Notes under the pieces: model-generated | What the model was told of the DNA's origin: nothing | What the model saw: the letters and a program-made list of their open reading frames with translations, nothing else | Databases searched by the model: none | From: Trema orientale | Taxonomy: Eukaryota; Streptophyta; Magnoliopsida; Rosales; Cannabaceae | Direction: 5' to 3' | Length of the DNA: 64,000 nucleotides | NCBI GenBank assembly: GCA_002914845.1 | Contig: JXTC01000226.1 | Location: forward strand, 116,809-180,808 | Part shown: positions 58,797 to 64,000 of the stretch, in pieces | Numbering within the stretch: the first letter of the stretch is position 1 | Layout of the letters: each line of letters begins with the position of its first letter | Translations under genes and position numbers: made by a program

Positions 58797-61675
58797 CAAG
58801 TCCGTAACATTGAAGCCACTTTTTCTTTACTTCTGATGTCAAACTTGCTCCAATCTTTAGAGCTACCATTACTTTTAGTTTTTTTCTTACTTCTCAATAA
58901 TTTTAACCCTGGTTTTTGCAGGTCTCTCTACCTCTTCTCCTACATGTGGGGAAAACCATTTTGTCAGAATAGGTGTCTGAAGTTGATAAGTTGGATACAA
59001 AGTTAGTAATAACTCTTAGTCGTTCAGGTAGTATTAGCTTGGAATAGAACCTCTTCATTTGTATTCGGGATAGTTTGTACTGATGTTTTAGTTGGAGCAA
59101 CATTTGTTTCAGATTGGATGATGAACTGCTCTGCTCTTCTACTCTAGAAAAATAATTGACCATAAATGCATTTGTATTATTTTCCTATATGCTGATTTCG
59201 ACGATTGGAGTCCGAGAATGGGAACAGGAGTAGAGAATTGTACTCTATGTGGTTGCATTTTGTGCCTTAAAAATTGAATTAGTGAGTTACCATTTCCACT
59301 GTAATCCCAGATCCTTTGGTCGCTGCAGAAATAGAGTAGTAATACATAATCCTCAATTCATTTTATTTTTATTCTAATATCTGTCTAACAAGTGAAAAGT
59401 AAATTTTTCACCCAAAACAAAAGAGTAAAAAATAATTAAAAAAAAAAAATCAACCCTTTCTGAAGAAAATGGAGGAAAATGGTTACGTAATAACATAGTT
59501 TCAAGAGGGTATTGTGCGAGCAGTTGAATGAGTTCTTAGTAAATCTCATTGAGAGTTTGGGACTAGGGTTTATTTTACGACCACAGTTAAATATATTTTG
59601 AAGTGATTGGTGGGTTTATTTTCAACTAACAAAAAAAATAAATTATTTGATTAGTTTAATTTAAAAAAAAAAACATTTCTATTATATTGAGACCAATTAA
59701 AAGCTTTCACCAAAAATTGCAAGAAGGAAAATGCATTCTTATCATATATATTGCTTTGTAGAGCTGTAGAGCCAGACATTGATTTAGCTGAGACCCTGTT
59801 TGGTTCAGATTTTAGACAATCTAAAATCACTTCTTTGATAAGTTTTGGTTCATCTTGTGTTTGATAAATAACCAAAAAAGTGATTTTGGAACAATACACA
59901 CAATAGCCACAGCTAGAATCTAAAGTGGACAAACGGACTTCTCTAAATGGATTGTACGGCAATCTCTTCCTCACTTTAATGATTTTTTTAGACTTCCAAC
60001 TATACCCTCAATTTATTTTTAAATAAATTAGCAATATTTCCCTAAGTGAGGTTTTCTCTCGTGGCAAATACTTAATTAATCTTCTCCAAAAAGTATCTTT
60101 TCTCAATTAATATTTTCCTAAAATGTTGGGTCGGATTAAAATATTCAAACAAATTAAAACCGTCGTTTGTTGTTGGAGTAATTTTTTTTTTTCTTAATAA
60201 TGCTGAACCAATATTAGAATTTGGGAAAAGGTCATATGAGATTTCTACCTTTTCTTCTCGTTTTATAATATTTTTTGAAGGGGATATTTATATTTCTATT
60301 AGATGAGCATGTTAAAAAAAAAATAGATAAAGATATTGCATCTACTATTGCCATTGTATCTGTAGTTCAAAGTCCTAAGATTTATAAAATAATAAAAAAA
60401 AAAACTAATCAAGGGAAAAAAATGTTATTTAATTTTTATTTTTTAATGTCATCAAAACTTATTAAAATCATATATATTTAAAATTAGAAAGTATAAATAA
60501 TACATATACACAATTACACACACATCCTTTTAAATGTAAAGAATTATTTTTTCAACAAACTAACAAAACTTATTTATTATGATGTCTATTTTAGTCATTT
60601 TATTGCTTAAATAGTAATGTAGTTTGTTATTTACCAAACTGGCCATATCTACTTTATTTGGACTTGAATTACGTGTAATAATTTTCATCAATACTTATTT
60701 GAATTAAAGATATTCGAAAAGCGAAAAAATATCTATTAATATTACTAATTTTTGTATCAATATTTGTTTTTAAAAAAATACAGGAATTATTATTAGTCTT
60801 TAGGTTATTATATAAAATTTGTTCCCAAAAACGTATATGTTAAGTAATAAATTTAAGTGAGTTTATTTTCGTATCAATTTTCATTTAAAAAAATATTCGT
60901 ACTTTTAAATATGTACAAAATATGTATAATTGTACATAACATTAATAAAAGCCTTTTGTAAAATATGTATAATTATGCAACGATGTCTATTTTGGTTATT
61001 TTAAGTTTGTATAGTAATTCAGCTATACAGTTTACTAAACATTTTAATAAAAATTTTTTAAGTCACAACAATTTAAAATTACAGTTTACCAAACACTTAA
61101 TTATTTTACAGCGAATTTTTTCTTCAGCACAGCTAAAACTGATTTTTTCTCCGGCCACAGCTGTACTAAATTGGCCCTAATTCTCGTAAAAGCAAACGAA
61201 CAATTTTTTTTTTCCAAATAAATAAATAAACAGTTTTTTATTATATGGTATTAATACTCACTACCTACGGGATAATTACTGTAAAATCGTCCCAAATATC
61301 CCAAATGTCACTCATCTGTCTTTAGGCGGCGAACACTTTTAACGTTATTCTCTAAAACGACACGTTAAGTGGTGTCGTTAACTACGGAGCAGAATTAACT
61401 CTACAAAGCAGAAGAAAGCAATTGGTACCGTCGTTTTGCCTCAGTTAATCAAAAACCCTTCTGGTTCAGTTGCAGTTGAGCTTGAAAAGAACAAAATAAA
61501 GGGTTTTTACATTCGCGAGCAGCTGAATCTCTGAAGCTCATTCCAAAAGTACTCATCAATATCAGTGTCAGAGGTATGATTTCTTCAAAAGACTGTAACC
61601 ATTAATACACCTTTCGACCAGAGCCTCTCTAGTGCTCTAAACGCCATTATTGGTTAAAATCTCATCAAACCGGTG
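58797..61675. other. Intergenic between the UBA2-like and mTERF genes
   Basis: 58797-59330 is probably 3' UTR. From 59790 (GACCCTGTTTGGTTCAGATT) to about 61180 there are words typical of MITE ends (TTACCAAACTGGCC near 60636, GTTTACCAAACAC twice near 61030-61100). These may be fragments of one or more hAT-like MITEs, but no matched pair of ends was proved. 61260-61675 is GC-richer and likely promoter and 5' UTR of the mTERF gene. Confidence 0.4.
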
Positions 61676-63442
61676 ATGACCCATTTGCGAAAGTTGAGAA
61701 CCACATCTGTACTCAAATGGGTTTTTTCAAATTTTTCTCAAAATCAACTTAGTTCGTCGAAAAGCCGAGTTTGGTCAACTGGGTATGCTTTGGTTTCTCA
61801 AAATACTAGGCTTTATAGAACCAAAAGAGTTGTTCAATGTGAAAAATCTGAAATTTTTGACCACTCAGAAGCTGACAATGGTGTTAGGATTCCTGGTGCT
61901 GTTAAGAAAGAAGCCCAAGCTGCACTCTTGGAGTATTTTTATTCTACTAGAAATTTACAGTTTCTTGATGCAGAGAATATGAGTAGAAACTCTCCTCTTT
62001 TCCTTGGAAGGCTCTTGAAAAGGATCAATAATGAGGCGGAAGTTGGTCGGTCTATAGCTCGGTTCTTGTGTTATCATCCCATTAATGAGTTTGAACCTTT
62101 TCTTGAAAGCTTGGGTTTGAAACCTTCAGAGTATGTTACTCTTCTTCCCCGCGATTTGATGTATTTGACTGATGCTCGTTTGTTGCTTGAGAATTATTAT
62201 GTGTTGTGTGGTTATGGATTTGCACGTCAAAAGATTGGAAAGATTTATAAAGAAGCCACAGAAGTGTTCTATTCTGATGTTGAGATTTTGGTGTCAAAAC
62301 TTAGAGCTTATGAAAAACTTAGCCTTAGTCAATCAACTCTGGTTAAGTTATTCATTTCTAGTCCTTATCTTTTGATTGGAAATGTAAATGCAGATTTTGT
62401 TGAGGTGTTGGAGAAAATAAGGAGTTTCGGATTTGAAACCGGTTGGATTGAGGGGAATTTGGTGGAGGGCAATGCTTATAATTGGAGTCACATGCTCGGA
62501 GTTTTACATTTGTTTAACGAAATGGGGTTGACAAAGGAGCAGCTGGCTGAAATGCTCGGCCAGCACCCTGATATTTTGTTTGAGGATTCAGGGAACAGGG
62601 CGATTTTACTAGTTGTGCTCTTGTTGAAATTTGGATCCTCAATGAACCAGATAGGCTCCATGTTTATGCAATTTCCACAGACACAAGTTGGAAAGTTTGT
62701 TTCGAATTTGAGGAGATTTTTTGTCGTCCTGAATGAAATTGAGATGGAGGTATTAGATATTGGGGATTTTGTACGTTCTCACACCCTGCTGGTGGGTTCG
62801 AGTAGTTTGAAGAAAGCTAACAGTTTATTAACCAATTTGTGTGTTGGGAAGAAGAGACTTTGTAGTTACATCCAGGAGAATCCACATGAGTTGAAGAACT
62901 TGGTTTTGGGGGCAAAAGTTAAGCCACTTCCAAGCTTAGATCAGAATCTTGAATCAAAATTGCAGAAGAACAAGTTTTTGTTAGACTTGGGATATGTAGA
63001 GGACTCGAACGAAATGAAGGCGGCACTAAAGGTGTTCCGAGGCAAAGGTGGGGAGCTTCAGGAGAGATTTGACATCATTATGAGTTATGGTTTGGATCGT
63101 GAGAAGGTCTGCGAAATGGTTAAAGTTTCACCTCAAATTCTTAACCAGACAAAGAATGTGATTCAAACCAAGATTGATCTTCTTGTAAAAGAACTAGGTT
63201 ATCCTATATCAGCTTTATGGGTATTCCCTTCATATCTCAACTATACAGTTGAAAGGGTCAAGCTTAGGGTATCTATGTATGATTGGCTTAAAGCTCAAGG
63301 AGCAGCTGACCCTATGCTAGCTTTGAGCACCATTATTGCTTCCTCAGAGAGTGCATTTTTTAAGCAGTATGTAAATCGTCATCCGAATGGTCCTCAAGTA
63401 TGGCAGGATTTGAAGGAAAAACTTGTTCCAATTCTTAATTAA
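61676..63442 (+). CDS. mTERF family protein, MTEF18/SHOT1-like, predicted mitochondrial
   Basis: Intronless, 588 aa from ATG at 61676 (THLRKLRTTSVLKW). A codon 3 nt upstream is GTG and was not used. The first 50 or so residues are rich in Arg/Ser/Lys with almost no acids, typical of a mitochondrial presequence. The rest is a string of degenerate 30-residue helical mTERF motifs with the Pro-containing loops usual in the family (FISSPYLL, LGQHPDILFE, FMQFPQTQ, VKVSPQIL, WVFPSYLNYT). Length is close to plant MTEF18-type proteins. mTERFs bind organellar nucleic acids and affect transcription or RNA maturation; the Arabidopsis SHOT1/MTERF18 protein is mitochondrial and affects heat tolerance (established knowledge). 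Exact orthology was not tested. Confidence 0.9.
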   Translation: MTHLRKLRTTSVLKWVFSNFSQNQLSSSKSRVWSTGYALVSQNTRLYRTKRVVQCEKSEIFDHSEADNGVRIPGAVKKEAQAALLEYFYSTRNLQFLDAENMSRNSPLFLGRLLKRINNEAEVGRSIARFLCYHPINEFEPFLESLGLKPSEYVTLLPRDLMYLTDARLLLENYYVLCGYGFARQKIGKIYKEATEVFYSDVEILVSKLRAYEKLSLSQSTLVKLFISSPYLLIGNVNADFVEVLEKIRSFGFETGWIEGNLVEGNAYNWSHMLGVLHLFNEMGLTKEQLAEMLGQHPDILFEDSGNRAILLVVLLLKFGSSMNQIGSMFMQFPQTQVGKFVSNLRRFFVVLNEIEMEVLDIGDFVRSHTLLVGSSSLKKANSLLTNLCVGKKRLCSYIQENPHELKNLVLGAKVKPLPSLDQNLESKLQKNKFLLDLGYVEDSNEMKAALKVFRGKGGELQERFDIIMSYGLDREKVCEMVKVSPQILNQTKNVIQTKIDLLVKELGYPISALWVFPSYLNYTVERVKLRVSMYDWLKAQGAADPMLALSTIIASSESAFFKQYVNRHPNGPQVWQDLKEKLVPILN

Positions 63443-63712
63443 TATACTTTTTTTGGGTCCTGCGTTGGATATGAATGTTCTTGTTTATGTTCCTTAAAAC
63501 TGTTTCCCCTTTTGTTTGTTTTTCCTGTTTCTGGGAATAGTTAAAAGTTAAGAAGCAATTAACATATTAAGCAGTCCTTGGTGTCCCCATTTTAGAATTC
63601 AGGAACAATTATTCTGCTGAATTTTTCTTAGTATATTCTTTAAATTTCATAGAACATTGAAAAGTTACTAATCTAAGCTAAGAAGCTCCTCTTTGATGTT
63701 TTCCAGGATAAG
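63443..63712. other. 3' flank of the mTERF gene
   Basis: It is mostly unique sequence, probably 3' UTR in the first part. No other feature is recognised before the LINE fragment. Confidence 0.4.
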
Positions 63713-64000
63713 TTGTTTGCCAACTATGTTGATACATGCTGTTGGTTAATAAGAGCAATCAACAAGAGATGGACTACAATATGGAACTGGTGGAACTTTG
63801 TATGGAGGTTAAAACTACCAAATAAAATTAAAATCTTTATTTGGAGGTCTTTTAAGAATATATTTCCTTGTGCCTACAACCTCTCTCGTCGTGGCATTGA
63901 TTGCTTTTAAGATTTGCTTCTGCTGCCAAGATGAAATTGAGTCTTCTTTCCATGCAATTGTTTCTTGTTAACCTGCTGAGGCTTGCTGGGTTCGTAGCTG
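63713..64000 (+). pseudogene. LINE fragment, zf-RVT domain, at right edge
   Basis: The frame reads WWNFVWRLKLPNKIKIFIWR and CAYNLSRRGIDCF, the start of the zinc-binding region of plant LINE reverse transcriptases (W-x-x-x-W-x-L-x-x-P-x-K-x-x-x-F-x-W). A TAA follows at about 63908. The expected continuation (ICFCCQDEIESSFHAIVSC) appears after a frame change, then another stop. It is a degraded piece that runs to or past the window edge. Confidence 0.7.

Noticed and set aside
61785-62375. Alternative frames within the mTERF gene
   Set aside because: Shadows of the 588-aa frame, which has clear mTERF repeats throughout.
1-64000. tRNA, rRNA, snoRNA or recognisable microRNA genes
   Set aside because: No cloverleaf, rRNA segment or known mature microRNA sequence was recognised by eye; long inverted repeats are better explained as transposons.

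Overview
This is an AT-rich nuclear window from a eudicot plant. The evidence is GT-AG introns, plant-specific families (MYB-CC/PHR1-like factors, a UBA2-type RNA-binding protein, a plant mTERF, a DUF761 protein) and a dense plant-style transposon load. The species cannot be fixed from the sequence alone. There is no sign of bacterial or organellar gene organisation, and no tRNA, rRNA or CRISPR was seen.

Layout. 1-1751 is the 3' part of an hAT transposon with a broken transposase. 1752-8316 is AT-rich intergenic DNA. 8317-9060 (minus) is a DUF761 gene. 9100-32282 has no recognisable gene and is filled with transposon debris: a non-autonomous hAT (15572-16939), LTR-like sequence (17287-18868), a small solo LTR (24213-24645), two copies of one MITE family, and several foldback elements with long inverted arms.

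32283-52815 is a tandem cluster of three MYB-CC (PHR1-like) genes on the plus strand. Copy A (32283-37949, 7 exons, about 408 aa) and copy C (49909-52815, 7 exons, about 280 aa) have complete models, with internal exons of identical length (77, 40 and 55 nt). Copy B (39108-42525) is decayed: it has a stop and a frameshift in the MYB domain, and its last exon is split by a 1.9-kb solo LTR flanked by AAGAG repeats. Between B and C lie two LINE remnants. The plus-strand one keeps a 16-bp target-site duplication, a poly-A tail and a 3' hairpin, and carries a nested Tourist-type MITE with TTA target duplications.

55493-58718 is a six-exon UBP1-associated protein 2C-like gene with two RRMs and a MITE in intron 1. 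61676-63442 is an intronless mTERF gene, probably mitochondrial (MTEF18/SHOT1-like). The right edge (63713-64000) holds another LINE fragment.

The host genes do not form a pathway. The MYB-CC cluster is the only set related by descent, and the family is known for phosphate-starvation signalling. No novel multi-gene system was found. The most informative content is the datable transposon nesting, at least ten long-arm foldback elements, and a duplicate gene caught in the middle of decay.
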